From: Litorimonas sp964565335
GTDB taxonomy: Bacteria; Pseudomonadota; Alphaproteobacteria; Caulobacterales; Maricaulaceae
Direction: 5' to 3'
Assembly: GCA_964565335.1 (NCBI GenBank)
Contig: CAZMEN010000004.1
Coordinates: 1 to 64,000, forward strand
Length of the DNA: 64,000 nt
Below the pieces are notes generated by a model. The model was not told the DNA's origin. It made no database searches and saw nothing but the letters and a program-made list of their open reading frames with translations. The position numbers and the translations under genes are program-made. Positions 25,211 to 33,486 of this stretch are shown in pieces (position 1 is the stretch's first letter; each line of letters begins with the position of its first letter).

Positions 25211-27321
25211 AACTTCGCGAGCATCACAACTAAAATGGCCGTAAAGAATATCGGGAAATAGACAACGCGATAAATTTGATTTTCGTTAAAATCGAAAAGG
25301 CTTGTTTTGCTTTTTGTATACGCCATCAAATTGAGAGTCGATAGAACAATTAGAATATAGGTCGTGAAGTAAATATACTCCATGAAAATTAAATCTGCCG
25401 TCTCAATATCTTTACGCAAATCAATATGCGAAAAAATGAGGACGAAGAAAAAAGCCGCCATGCTTTCGATAATGCCTTGCCGCGCCTCGGTTTTAGAACA
25501 GGCCATAATTAAGATATAAATCAAGCTGAGGGCGACAAAAATCGGAATGAGATAGGTGACGAAGGCATTGAGCAATAGCCGCCTAATATGCACGTTAAAA
25601 TGCAAGACAGGCACATTCTCAAAGGCGGTTTTGGACTCATACCCAAAAGTCGAATCGTAAGTCTCAATCGAAAAGTTGAAATAACTTCGCGTAATCTCAT
25701 TCCCTGACAAGGTAATCTTCGGGTTGAGGCCGGCTAATTTCGCAGGGGTTGTATATTGATAACTGCCCAAATCAGGCACAAACAATAAGTTATCTTCGAG
25801 GGATAAGGGCGAAATTTTAATGTCGAGATGACGCTTATCAAAAGGAAAGTCTGCATATTTAAGGTTCAATCGGAGCGTCACGCGATAATCCCACCCCACG
25901 AGTAAATATCCCTCTTCCCCTTCTTTTCCTGTCACAGTTTCGCGGTAGCTTTCTTCGATCATGGACGCCTCCGCAAAAGGAGAAATCTGCGGAAAGCGAA
26001 AGCCTATCGTTAAATCATCCGCAGCGCCAAGCGGGTATTTTTGCCAAACCGTCCCGCCAATATTGACGTTATAGCTGTCTTCGAACTCTATTGTTTCAAC
26101 ATACAGACCCGTCGGCACGACGATTGGTTTTGCAATTTTCAAAGTCTCCGACCGCGCATTTTGCTGCTCAACAAAATTCCCTAGGGTAATCGTATCAATT
26201 ATAGGCGGGCTATCATTTTCTTTTTTAAAGCCTACTGACCCGTGCTGCAAAAATCCGACAAAGGAGACATTCGCGATCAAAAGAAATGTAGCCAGAACGC
26301 TGATAACCTCAATTTCTGTGCGGTCCAAAATATCACGGCCAAAATATAACGTCAGCGCTAGAACAAATAATAACGACAAAGTCAGCGCCATTTTTATATA
26401 GCGTTGATTTCGTTTTCTCTGATTATCCATGAGGTCCTGTTTGAAGAACACCATTGCGATACCGTAATTGGCTGTGGCAATCTTGTCATAAACAATCAAT
26501 GCGGCGTCGCCTGAATCTTGATCAATAAATTCGTAGTGCCCGCTCTCTCCGGCCAATAAAGCGTCATAGGCAGGCACAAGCTCCGGCCTGTCGCCCATCT
26601 CCCGTAAATCTTGTAAAGTCTTGGTTCCAACGTAATCTGCAATCGGATGCGATAATATCAAACCGTTCTCTGTATTAATGAACCCATATCCTGTTCGCCC
26701 AACGCTCAGGCTGTGAATGATTTTCTTGAAATCACCAACCTCAATCGCGAAATCCACAATGCCGCGAACCTGGCCTTTTTTTGGCCCTGACGAATAATAA
26801 AACGGAACACCGTAATCGACAAACCAGCTCTGCGCGGCCGCGCCGTAATAGGGGTTGGTCCATGTTTTTCCCTTCTCAACAACCCCGTTATACCACGCGG
26901 TGCCGGAGCCTTTGATTGTGTAATCATAGCTCTCTTCAATGTTGAGAACCGACTCGGTACGCTTATTATAATAAGGGCAATAAAGCCGTTTATCTTCGGA
27001 AAAGCCAAACGGGGTATAACAGGCCGTAACGCCGCTAATCTCTGGATAGTCAAGCGAGACTTGTTTAATAAGAGCCCGAACCTCTTCATCCGTAAAATCC
27101 TGTTGGGCAAACCTCTGGCCCAATTCCTCTCCGGCCTGTTCTACCGATTGCAAGAGGGCATCAACATCGACATTAATGGCATCCGTTGTCGCCTGCGCCG
27201 TCCGGAGAACCTGCTCATCCTGTGAGTTCACATAGCGATTATAAGACACGACCTGAATGACCAGATAGACGGCGGTCACAACACATAGGCTATAGAGAAT
27301 GAAACGGATAACGGCCTTCAT
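25204..27321 (-). CDS. Cache sensor domain fused to a pentameric ligand-gated ion channel
   Basis: A 705-residue membrane protein in two parts. Residues 5-27 are a membrane segment, then a periplasmic dCache-like sensor (about 30-300, with WTNPYYGAAAQSWFVDYGVP and RGIVDFAIEVGDF), then two more segments (about 309-328 and 338-358). From about 375 comes a channel module of the Cys-loop superfamily: ligand-domain strands VETIEFEDSYNVN and VWQKYP, the pro-loop signature YADFPFDKRHLDIKISPL (489-506), and four segments M1 (583-606), M2 (616-637), M3 (643-667), M4 (684-705). In M2, Glu619 aligns with the -2' selectivity Glu of GLIC and His632 with its 11' His. Predicted topology puts both sensor and ligand domain in the periplasm. 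Cation selectivity and any agonist are inferences. Confidence 0.82.
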   Translation of the reverse strand: MKAVIRFILYSLCVVTAVYLVIQVVSYNRYVNSQDEQVLRTAQATTDAINVDVDALLQSVEQAGEELGQRFAQQDFTDEEVRALIKQVSLDYPEISGVTACYTPFGFSEDKRLYCPYYNKRTESVLNIEESYDYTIKGSGTAWYNGVVEKGKTWTNPYYGAAAQSWFVDYGVPFYYSSGPKKGQVRGIVDFAIEVGDFKKIIHSLSVGRTGYGFINTENGLILSHPIADYVGTKTLQDLREMGDRPELVPAYDALLAGESGHYEFIDQDSGDAALIVYDKIATANYGIAMVFFKQDLMDNQRKRNQRYIKMALTLSLLFVLALTLYFGRDILDRTEIEVISVLATFLLIANVSFVGFLQHGSVGFKKENDSPPIIDTITLGNFVEQQNARSETLKIAKPIVVPTGLYVETIEFEDSYNVNIGGTVWQKYPLGAADDLTIGFRFPQISPFAEASMIEESYRETVTGKEGEEGYLLVGWDYRVTLRLNLKYADFPFDKRHLDIKISPLSLEDNLLFVPDLGSYQYTTPAKLAGLNPKITLSGNEITRSYFNFSIETYDSTFGYESKTAFENVPVLHFNVHIRRLLLNAFVTYLIPIFVALSLIYILIMACSKTEARQGIIESMAAFFFVLIFSHIDLRKDIETADLIFMEYIYFTTYILIVLSTLNLMAYTKSKTSLFDFNENQIYRVVYFPIFFTAILVVMLAKFY

Positions 27322-27446
27322 AGAAAGTCTATTACTATGAAGGCGGCATGAATACAGTCTTTATTTAAAGCGCAGGATTTAAAGGACGTCCGTCAATGTA
27401 ATAAAAAAAAGCCGTAAGTTTAGGCGAAATGAAAGAGGCGATTTAT

Positions 27447-28904
27447 CTATAGGGATTTCGGGTGGGGATAAATTAGTCGGGCTATCCCCCACATCACAGC
27501 AATAAGCGCGCTGCCCAAGAGGCACAGCCACATATCAGGAAAAAACACTCTTATTCCGCTAAGCGTAATGGCGTTTAATGACGGCGCGATAAAGGCCAAG
27601 CCATAGGCTAGGCCAAACAGCAAGATCGCTGGCGCGGCGCGTCGGAACCAACTGACTCCTCCCATTTTTTTAACATGGGCGGAAAACCGAACGGTGGAAA
27701 GCACAGCGAAAAAAGCCAAAGAAACCCATGTGAGCAGCAAGCCCCAAATCATCCATTTCTGGCCGCTCGTCGGGGCGGGCGACCCCATCGGAATATTGAG
27801 CCCCTTTCGGATAATCACGCCGGGAACATCGGCTTGTAAGCTCCCAGACTGGTTGGTCACAACAACCCCGCCGCGCCTCTGATCAGGGAAGTAGGCCGCA
27901 TGCGCAGCAAAGCCGCCATTCAGCCCGCTATGGAAAACATATTTATCTCCGTTCACACGGCTCAACATCCAGCCAAAGCCGTAATCCCACCCCTCTGACG
28001 GGAGGGCGTCATGCGGCCTAATAATGTCCTTAGAAAATTCGGCCGGTATGATACGCGGATCATTTTGAGAGACAGCTTGAACATATGTTGCAAGGTCTGA
28101 CGCGCTGGCTGTTACGCCGCCCGCCCCCATCATGCCGCGTCCTGCAATATAGTGACGCGCAACCGGTTTTCCGAACCATTGACGAAAACCGGTCGCCTCT
28201 TGCACGGTCTCGGTTTCGGCAGCGGGCATTTGAACGTAGCTATTTTTCATACCCAAAGGGCCAAATATCCGCGCCTTCATCGCGGCCTCAAAAGACTGCT
28301 CCGACACCGCTTCGACGATGGCCGCCACAATCATATAATTCGCATTTGAATATTCCAGCGCCTCGCCAGGCCGTGCCTTGAGCGTTGCTTTGGATAATGT
28401 CCGGACAGCTATTTCGAGCGCGTCCTCGCCCCGATAGGTTTCATCTTGCAAGCGATTCCCGTCTAATGTTGAGAGCCCGCTCCGGTGGCTTAACGCGTGC
28501 CGCACGGTAATATCCTGCCAAGACGTCTCGTCTTTGGTACGAAAATAGGGCAGGTATTGCGTAACCTTATCATCCAAATCCAAAGCGCCCTCGGAGGCCA
28601 GTTGAACGATCAATAACGCGGCAAAAGATTTACTGACCGAGCCGAGTTGGAATGGGGTATCCAATGTCACGGGGCGATCTTTATTATCGGCTATGCCAAA
28701 GGCTTTCTGGTAAACGATGCCATTTTCATCAAAGAACACAACTGACGCGCCCGGAATGGTCGACGCCGCAAGGGTGTCTTCGACAAAGGACTCAAATCCC
28801 TCAAGCTGAAATTCTTGCGCCTGTAAATTTTGCGCTTGAACGAAAGGGACGCTGAATAAAAACAGCATTATTCCTATTGCTAAGACTCTTCTTAAGAATG
28901 TCAT
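27447..28904 (-). CDS. Beta-lactamase-related serine hydrolase with C-terminal membrane domain
   Basis: A 485-residue member of the class C beta-lactamase / penicillin-binding-like hydrolase family. It has a signal peptide (about 1-24), the catalytic Ser and Lys in GSVSKSFA, the Tyr of YSNANY, and an HSG triad (FHSGLNGG) in place of KTG. After about residue 375 come three or four hydrophobic segments (GLLLTWVSLAFFAVL, ILLFGLAYGLAFIAP, CLLGSALIAVMWGIARLIY), so the enzyme domain is membrane-tethered on the periplasmic side. Such proteins include peptidases and esterases; substrate unknown. The start is ATG 28904, 13 bases after the sdaA stop, indicating one leftward operon with sdaA. Confidence 0.85.
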   Translation of the reverse strand: MTFLRRVLAIGIMLFLFSVPFVQAQNLQAQEFQLEGFESFVEDTLAASTIPGASVVFFDENGIVYQKAFGIADNKDRPVTLDTPFQLGSVSKSFAALLIVQLASEGALDLDDKVTQYLPYFRTKDETSWQDITVRHALSHRSGLSTLDGNRLQDETYRGEDALEIAVRTLSKATLKARPGEALEYSNANYMIVAAIVEAVSEQSFEAAMKARIFGPLGMKNSYVQMPAAETETVQEATGFRQWFGKPVARHYIAGRGMMGAGGVTASASDLATYVQAVSQNDPRIIPAEFSKDIIRPHDALPSEGWDYGFGWMLSRVNGDKYVFHSGLNGGFAAHAAYFPDQRRGGVVVTNQSGSLQADVPGVIIRKGLNIPMGSPAPTSGQKWMIWGLLLTWVSLAFFAVLSTVRFSAHVKKMGGVSWFRRAAPAILLFGLAYGLAFIAPSLNAITLSGIRVFFPDMWLCLLGSALIAVMWGIARLIYPHPKSL

Positions 28905-28917
28905 CGCTCTGCCCGCC

Positions 28918-30291
28918 TCAACACTCCACCACATTCACCGCCAAGCCGCCTTGGCTCGTTTCTTTATATTTCGTGCTCATATCGAGGCCCGTTTGACGCA
29001 TGGTTTCAATCACTTGATCGAGGCTAACCTTCGCCGCTTCGGAGCTATGCAAAGCTAAGCGCGCTGCATTGACGGCTTTAACAGCGCCAATGGCATTACG
29101 TTCAATACAGGGGATTTGGACGAGGCCGCCCACCGGATCGCAGGTTAGGCCAAGATTATGCTCCATACCAATTTCGGCGGCGCTGGCGACTTGTTCAGGC
29201 GTTCCGCCCCAGACAGCTGCGAGGCCGCCCGCGGCCATAGAGCACGCCACCCCAACTTCGCCTTGGCATCCCATTTCGGCGCCGGAAATAGAGGCCCGTT
29301 GTTTGTAAAGCAGACCAATCCCGCCAGCCGTCAGAAGGAAGGTCCGAACAGCCGTTTGGTTTTTATCCATACAATAATGGCGGATGACGGAAGGGATTAT
29401 CCCCGCTGCGCCATTGGTCGGCGCGGTGACAACCTGCCCGCCCGCAGCATTTTCTTCGTTCACCGCCATTGCGTAGACATTAAGCCAATCAAAAATCTGC
29501 TCCCGCTCATTTGACATGGGCGCGTTTTGTAATCGATCCCAAAGGCGCGGCGCGCGGCGCGTGACTTTCAACCCGCCCGGCAAAATACCATGCGTTTCCA
29601 AACCCCGGTCAATACAGGCCATCATCCGCGCGGCGATGTCATCTAATTTCGTATTGGTTTTTTCACGCGCCCGTTTGCTATCCTCATTCGCTAAAATGAC
29701 CTTATGAATGGGCAGGCCGTCTTCTTTGCAGAAGGCGAGCAGGTCTGCGGCTGATTTGAATTGATAAGGCCCATCGGATTCACCCGTATCAACGATGTCG
29801 TCTTTGACAGGTTTATTAAGTTGCGCACGAGAGGCAATAAAGCCGCCGCCTGTTGAATAATAGGTTCGTTTATCCAGCAAAGCGCCCGCCCCATCATAGG
29901 CATAGACCGCCATTTCATTCGGGTGCAAATCCGTCGGTGTTTCATAATCCGTGACAATATCTTGGGCATAGTCAAAGGGGATGAGACGCTGCCCCCCGAG
30001 ATTGAGACGGCCCTCTTCATGGGTTTGGTTCCAGACCGTTTCAGCCGCAGCGGCATCAAAGGTTTCAGGTCTCAACCCTGCCAAGCCCAAAAGCGCAGCG
30101 CGCAATGAGCCATGCCCTTCTCCGGTGAACGCCAAAGACCCGCGCAACACAACTTCTATCCGCTCGACGTGTTCGAAATGCCCTTGTCTGTGTAACCGCT
30201 TCAAAAAGCGTTCTGTAATCCGCATCGGCCCCACTGTATGCGAAGAGGAAGGACCGATACCGACACGAAAAATATCAAGAACAGATAACAT
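28918..30291 (-). CDS. sdaA: L-serine ammonia-lyase (iron-sulfur, single chain)
   Basis: A 457-residue enzyme deaminating L-serine to pyruvate and ammonia with a labile 4Fe-4S cluster. The N-terminal motif DIFRVGIGPSSSHTVGPMR and the catalytic-domain segments NAAGGQVVTAPTNGAAGIIP, GAEMGCQGEVGVACSMAAG and LTCDPVGGLVQIPCIERNA hold the conserved Cys residues. Fused alpha and beta parts make it the single-polypeptide type. The start is ATG 30291, with AGGGGA upstream; the frame stays open to 30528, but that extension is not family sequence. It precedes the serine hydrolase gene by 13 bases and diverges from the class V PLP enzyme. Confidence 0.95.
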   Translation of the reverse strand: MLSVLDIFRVGIGPSSSHTVGPMRITERFLKRLHRQGHFEHVERIEVVLRGSLAFTGEGHGSLRAALLGLAGLRPETFDAAAAETVWNQTHEEGRLNLGGQRLIPFDYAQDIVTDYETPTDLHPNEMAVYAYDGAGALLDKRTYYSTGGGFIASRAQLNKPVKDDIVDTGESDGPYQFKSAADLLAFCKEDGLPIHKVILANEDSKRAREKTNTKLDDIAARMMACIDRGLETHGILPGGLKVTRRAPRLWDRLQNAPMSNEREQIFDWLNVYAMAVNEENAAGGQVVTAPTNGAAGIIPSVIRHYCMDKNQTAVRTFLLTAGGIGLLYKQRASISGAEMGCQGEVGVACSMAAGGLAAVWGGTPEQVASAAEIGMEHNLGLTCDPVGGLVQIPCIERNAIGAVKAVNAARLALHSSEAAKVSLDQVIETMRQTGLDMSTKYKETSQGGLAVNVVEC

Positions 30292-30351
30292 AAGTCCCCT
30301 TACATCTTTTCCGTCCTTTGGCACACAGGAAAAATACGCTAGGCGTGTTTT

Positions 30352-31536
30352 GTGATAAGCGTGACTGATATAAAACGATTGCGGGCCGAGACACCTGCTT
30401 GCGATTCCCAAGTGCATTTTAATAATGCGGGCGCCTCTCTTATGGCGAACCCCGTCTTTGACGCCATGATATCTCATCTGACTTTGGAACGCGACATTGG
30501 CGGTTATACAGCGGAAGCGCAGGCACACGCGGCCATTGACGATTTCTATCCCGCCATGGCAGATCTGTTAGGGGCAAACCCCAAAGAGATTGCCTTTGCG
30601 CCCAATCATACCCGAGCATGGGAAACAGGCTTACGCTCCATTGACTGGCAAGAAGGCGATAGGCTCCTCATCAATGATAACGCCTATAGTCCAAATTATT
30701 TGGCTTTTTTGCACTTGGTGAAAACGCGGGGCATCGTTTTGGACAGGCTCCCCTCGACCGAGAACGGACTGATAGATGAGAACGCTTTGCCTGCGCATGT
30801 TCACCCTCGCACAAAAGCCGTTGCTTTGACCCACATGCCAACATTTGATGGCACTATTCAGCCCGCCCAAGCCGTCGGCAAATGGGCCAAGGCGCAAGGA
30901 CTGATTTATATCCTCGATGCCTGCCAAAGCGTCGGCCAATATGCTATCAATGTAAAAGAGATAGGCTGTGATATTCTGGCAGGGACGGGACGGAAATGGC
31001 TGCGGGGGCCGCGCGGAACAGGTTTTTTATATGTGGCAAATAGCTGTTTGAGTAAGCTCACCCCGCCCCTGATTGATAATATTTCCGCTACGCAAACGGG
31101 TACAGATAGGTTTGAATGGGCCGCAGGCGCGAAACGGTTTGAAACCTATGAGCGGCATGTGGCAGGGCAAATCGGATTAGGCGTTGCAGCGCGTTATGCC
31201 GCCCAGATCGGGATGGAGAATATTCAATCCCGTGTGGAAAGTTTGGCCAAGACATTACGCGAAAGTTTATCGACCCTGCCTGAAATTGAGGTTTTGGAAA
31301 GCGGAGACCACTTAAGCGGTATCGTCACTTTCCATTGCAAAGAGCGTGAGCAAAAAGCGGTTATAGAGCCACTCTGGAAAGATAAAATCGCGGTCAGTTT
31401 CGTCTCCCCTGAATTCGCGCTTTTCAAATTTAAATCCCTGAACTGCGCCGGAGCTATCCGGGCCTCTCTTCATTATTATAATACCGAAGAAGAGATTGAA
31501 CGATTCATCAAAGCCTTAAAGCGCATTCTGTCATGA
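30352..31536 (+). CDS. Class V aminotransferase-fold PLP enzyme
   Basis: A 394-residue fold-type I PLP enzyme of the cysteine desulfurase / isopenicillin-N epimerase / kynureninase-like group. VHFNNAGASLM opens the N-terminal domain, YILDACQSVGQ carries the Asp that contacts the pyridine nitrogen, and the PLP Lys is in AGTGRKWLRGPRGTGFLYV. The mobile loop of true cysteine desulfurases with a catalytic Cys is not evident, so a lyase or epimerase-like role is as likely; substrate unknown. The start is a GTG at 30352, with AGG eight bases upstream; GTG 30361 is an alternative. The stop overlaps the gluconokinase start by four bases. Confidence 0.85.
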   Translation: MISVTDIKRLRAETPACDSQVHFNNAGASLMANPVFDAMISHLTLERDIGGYTAEAQAHAAIDDFYPAMADLLGANPKEIAFAPNHTRAWETGLRSIDWQEGDRLLINDNAYSPNYLAFLHLVKTRGIVLDRLPSTENGLIDENALPAHVHPRTKAVALTHMPTFDGTIQPAQAVGKWAKAQGLIYILDACQSVGQYAINVKEIGCDILAGTGRKWLRGPRGTGFLYVANSCLSKLTPPLIDNISATQTGTDRFEWAAGAKRFETYERHVAGQIGLGVAARYAAQIGMENIQSRVESLAKTLRESLSTLPEIEVLESGDHLSGIVTFHCKEREQKAVIEPLWKDKIAVSFVSPEFALFKFKSLNCAGAIRASLHYYNTEEEIERFIKALKRILS

Positions 31537-32042
31537 GAACGCTCATCGTGATTATGGGGGTGTCGGGCGCCGGGAAATCGACCATTGGCTCTGCTCTGGC
31601 AGAGAAGATGCACCGCTCCTTTTTGGAAGGCGATGATTTTCATCCCAAGGCTAATGTCGAAAAGATGGCGAGCGGCGCGCCGCTGACCAATCAAGATCGC
31701 AAGGCGTGGATTGACGCTATGGGTATAGCAATCGCCGCCTCAAAAAATGAGACACTCATCTTGTCTTGTTCCGCCCTGAATGAATTTGTCCGCACGCGCT
31801 TGACCGAAACTTGCGGGCGAAAGGTGGTGTGGGTTTACTTGCACCTCACCCGCGGCGCGCTTTTTAAACGCCTACAAAACCGGCAAGGTCATTTCATGAA
31901 AGCGGATATGCTCGACAGTCAATTGGACGCGATGCACCCTCCGGCAGAAGCGATACGCGTAGACGGCGACCAAACGATTGACGTCATTACCGCCGACATT
32001 ATCGACGCGATGACCAATATTGAAGGCACTCATACGCTTTAG
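31533..32042 (+). CDS. gntK: Gluconokinase
   Basis: A 169-residue GntK-type kinase phosphorylating D-gluconate to 6-phosphogluconate. The P-loop is MGVSGAGKST at residues 8-17, followed by the family signature FLEGDDFHPKANVEKM and GAPLTNQDRKAWI, then CSALNEFVRTRL and the Arg-bearing LFKRLQNRQGHFM. Length is normal. It overlaps the upstream PLP enzyme by four bases and converges with the gluconate permease gene 13 bases away, so import and first phosphorylation of gluconate are encoded side by side on opposite strands. Confidence 0.93.
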   Translation: MRTLIVIMGVSGAGKSTIGSALAEKMHRSFLEGDDFHPKANVEKMASGAPLTNQDRKAWIDAMGIAIAASKNETLILSCSALNEFVRTRLTETCGRKVVWVYLHLTRGALFKRLQNRQGHFMKADMLDSQLDAMHPPAEAIRVDGDQTIDVITADIIDAMTNIEGTHTL

Positions 32043-32055
32043 GCAAACAACCGAA

Positions 32056-33423
32056 TTAGACAAACAGCGTCAAAAGCGCTGCAACCGCAAACCCTGTGAA
32101 ACCCACCAAGGTTGCCGACACAGTCCATGTCCGCAAGGTCTGCACTGTCGTTTGTCCGAAATAACGGTTCACCAACCAGAAGCCGCTATCATTGACATGG
32201 CTCATCGCTGTCGCCCCCGCCGCAATGGCCACGGCCACCAAAGCCAGTTCGGGCGCAGATAGACCTGCCGCAGCGGCGATAGGGTAGGTCAGGCCGGCCG
32301 CCGTAATCATGGACGCTGTCGCAGAGCCTTGGGCTATGCGAATTAACAGCGCTAAGAAAAATCCGGCGCTGACGGGGACGAGCCCCAACGCCAATGTGCT
32401 TTCCGCCAAGGCTTTACCCGCACCGGAATCCACTAAGACTTGTTTAAACGCGCCCCCTGCCCCCGTGACGAGTAAGACAACGCCGACGGGTTCAAGACAG
32501 CGGTGCAACGCGTCGCGTCTCGCCTTTGTTTCGCCCTCATTCGTTGGACGGAAAACCACAGCGGCAATGGCGCAAGAGATGAGCAAAGCGACAATAGGCG
32601 CGCCGAGAAAACCAAAAAGGGATTTCAACCTATCAGGCGCGGAAACGGATTGAATGAGGGTTCCCAAAACAATCAAAAAAAGCGGTAATAAAATTATGAC
32701 CAAAGCCAGTTTAGCGAGACGGGGATTAAAACTACTCTCAATGTCTTCGACCTCTACAACGGCCATATCTTCGTCTGTTTCGAGCCAGCCGCGTTTTTCG
32801 GCAAAGCGCGCAAAAAGCGGACCGCCCACAATCATGGCGGGGATACCGGCGATCAGACCGAATAACATCACCCACCCTAAATCAGCGCCTAATTGTTCGG
32901 CCACGGCAATTGGCCCCGGCGTAGGCGGGATAAACGCATGGGCCGTCGCTAGCCCCGCCAAAAGCGGCAAACCAAAGACGAGCGGCGCGCGCTTAGCCCG
33001 TTTGGCCAAGTTCACAATCAGCGGGATGAGAATAATTAACGCCACATCGAAAAAGACAGGAATAGCGACGATTACGCCTACAACGCCCATGAGGCGCGGC
33101 GCATATTTAGGCCCGGCTTTTTGGGTGATCCATTCTGCGAGCGAGCCAACGCCGCCGCTCGCTTCGACCAAAACGCCAAACATCGCGCCTAACCCGATCA
33201 CAACCGCAATCCCGCCTAGCGTCCCGCCCATGCCAGACTTGATGGAGGCCAGCGCCTCGCTCGGCGCCATACCAGCGGCCAATGCCGCAAAGAGCGCCGC
33301 AGCCACCAGCGCCGGAAAGGCATGGATGCGCGCCGCCGTAATCATAAATAAAAGAGCGGCAACGGCAAAGAGTGTGGCTAAGAGGGCTTGATTTTCACCC
33401 ACCCAAAAAATGAGTCCCGACAT
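32056..33423 (-). CDS. gntP: GntP-family gluconate:H+ symporter
   Basis: A 455-residue inner-membrane permease of the GntP family with about 12-14 hydrophobic segments. Family segments include GMGGTLGGIAVVIGLGAMFG, PLLAGLATAHAFIPPTPGP and IAQGSATASMITAAGL. Proton-coupled gluconate uptake is inferred from the family and the neighbouring gluconokinase gene; other aldonates are possible. It lies 63 bases downstream of glpD on the same strand, but that gap holds conspicuous repeated sequence (33446-33484) suggesting its own regulated promoter. Confidence 0.92.
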   Translation of the reverse strand: MSGLIFWVGENQALLATLFAVAALLFMITAARIHAFPALVAAALFAALAAGMAPSEALASIKSGMGGTLGGIAVVIGLGAMFGVLVEASGGVGSLAEWITQKAGPKYAPRLMGVVGVIVAIPVFFDVALIILIPLIVNLAKRAKRAPLVFGLPLLAGLATAHAFIPPTPGPIAVAEQLGADLGWVMLFGLIAGIPAMIVGGPLFARFAEKRGWLETDEDMAVVEVEDIESSFNPRLAKLALVIILLPLFLIVLGTLIQSVSAPDRLKSLFGFLGAPIVALLISCAIAAVVFRPTNEGETKARRDALHRCLEPVGVVLLVTGAGGAFKQVLVDSGAGKALAESTLALGLVPVSAGFFLALLIRIAQGSATASMITAAGLTYPIAAAAGLSAPELALVAVAIAAGATAMSHVNDSGFWLVNRYFGQTTVQTLRTWTVSATLVGFTGFAVAALLTLFV

Positions 33424-33445
33424 TGCTCCCCCTCACGTCATTTTT

Positions 33446-33484
33446 GACTTATGACAGCGATGTCATATCGAGGGACTTATGACA
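33446..33484. promoter_or_regulatory. Repeated operator-like sites before gntP
   Basis: GACTTATGACA occurs at 33446-33456 and again at 33474-33484, 28 bases apart. The first copy also forms the inverted repeat TATGACA-GCGA-TGTCATA (33450-33467). This cluster fills most of the 63-base gap between glpD and the gntP start, so it is a good candidate binding site for a regulator of gluconate uptake. No such regulator gene is adjacent, and the motif does not let me name its family. Confidence 0.5.
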
Positions 33485-33486
33485 AG

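Noticed and set aside
30292..30528. 79-residue N-terminal extension of SdaA
   Set aside because: The family starts at MLSVLDIFRVGIGPSSSHT; the extension overlaps the divergent PLP-enzyme gene and has no conserved sequence.
32654..33391. 245-codon plus-strand ORF over gntP
   Set aside because: Ala/Lys/Thr-rich antisense frame of a membrane permease, a common artefact.
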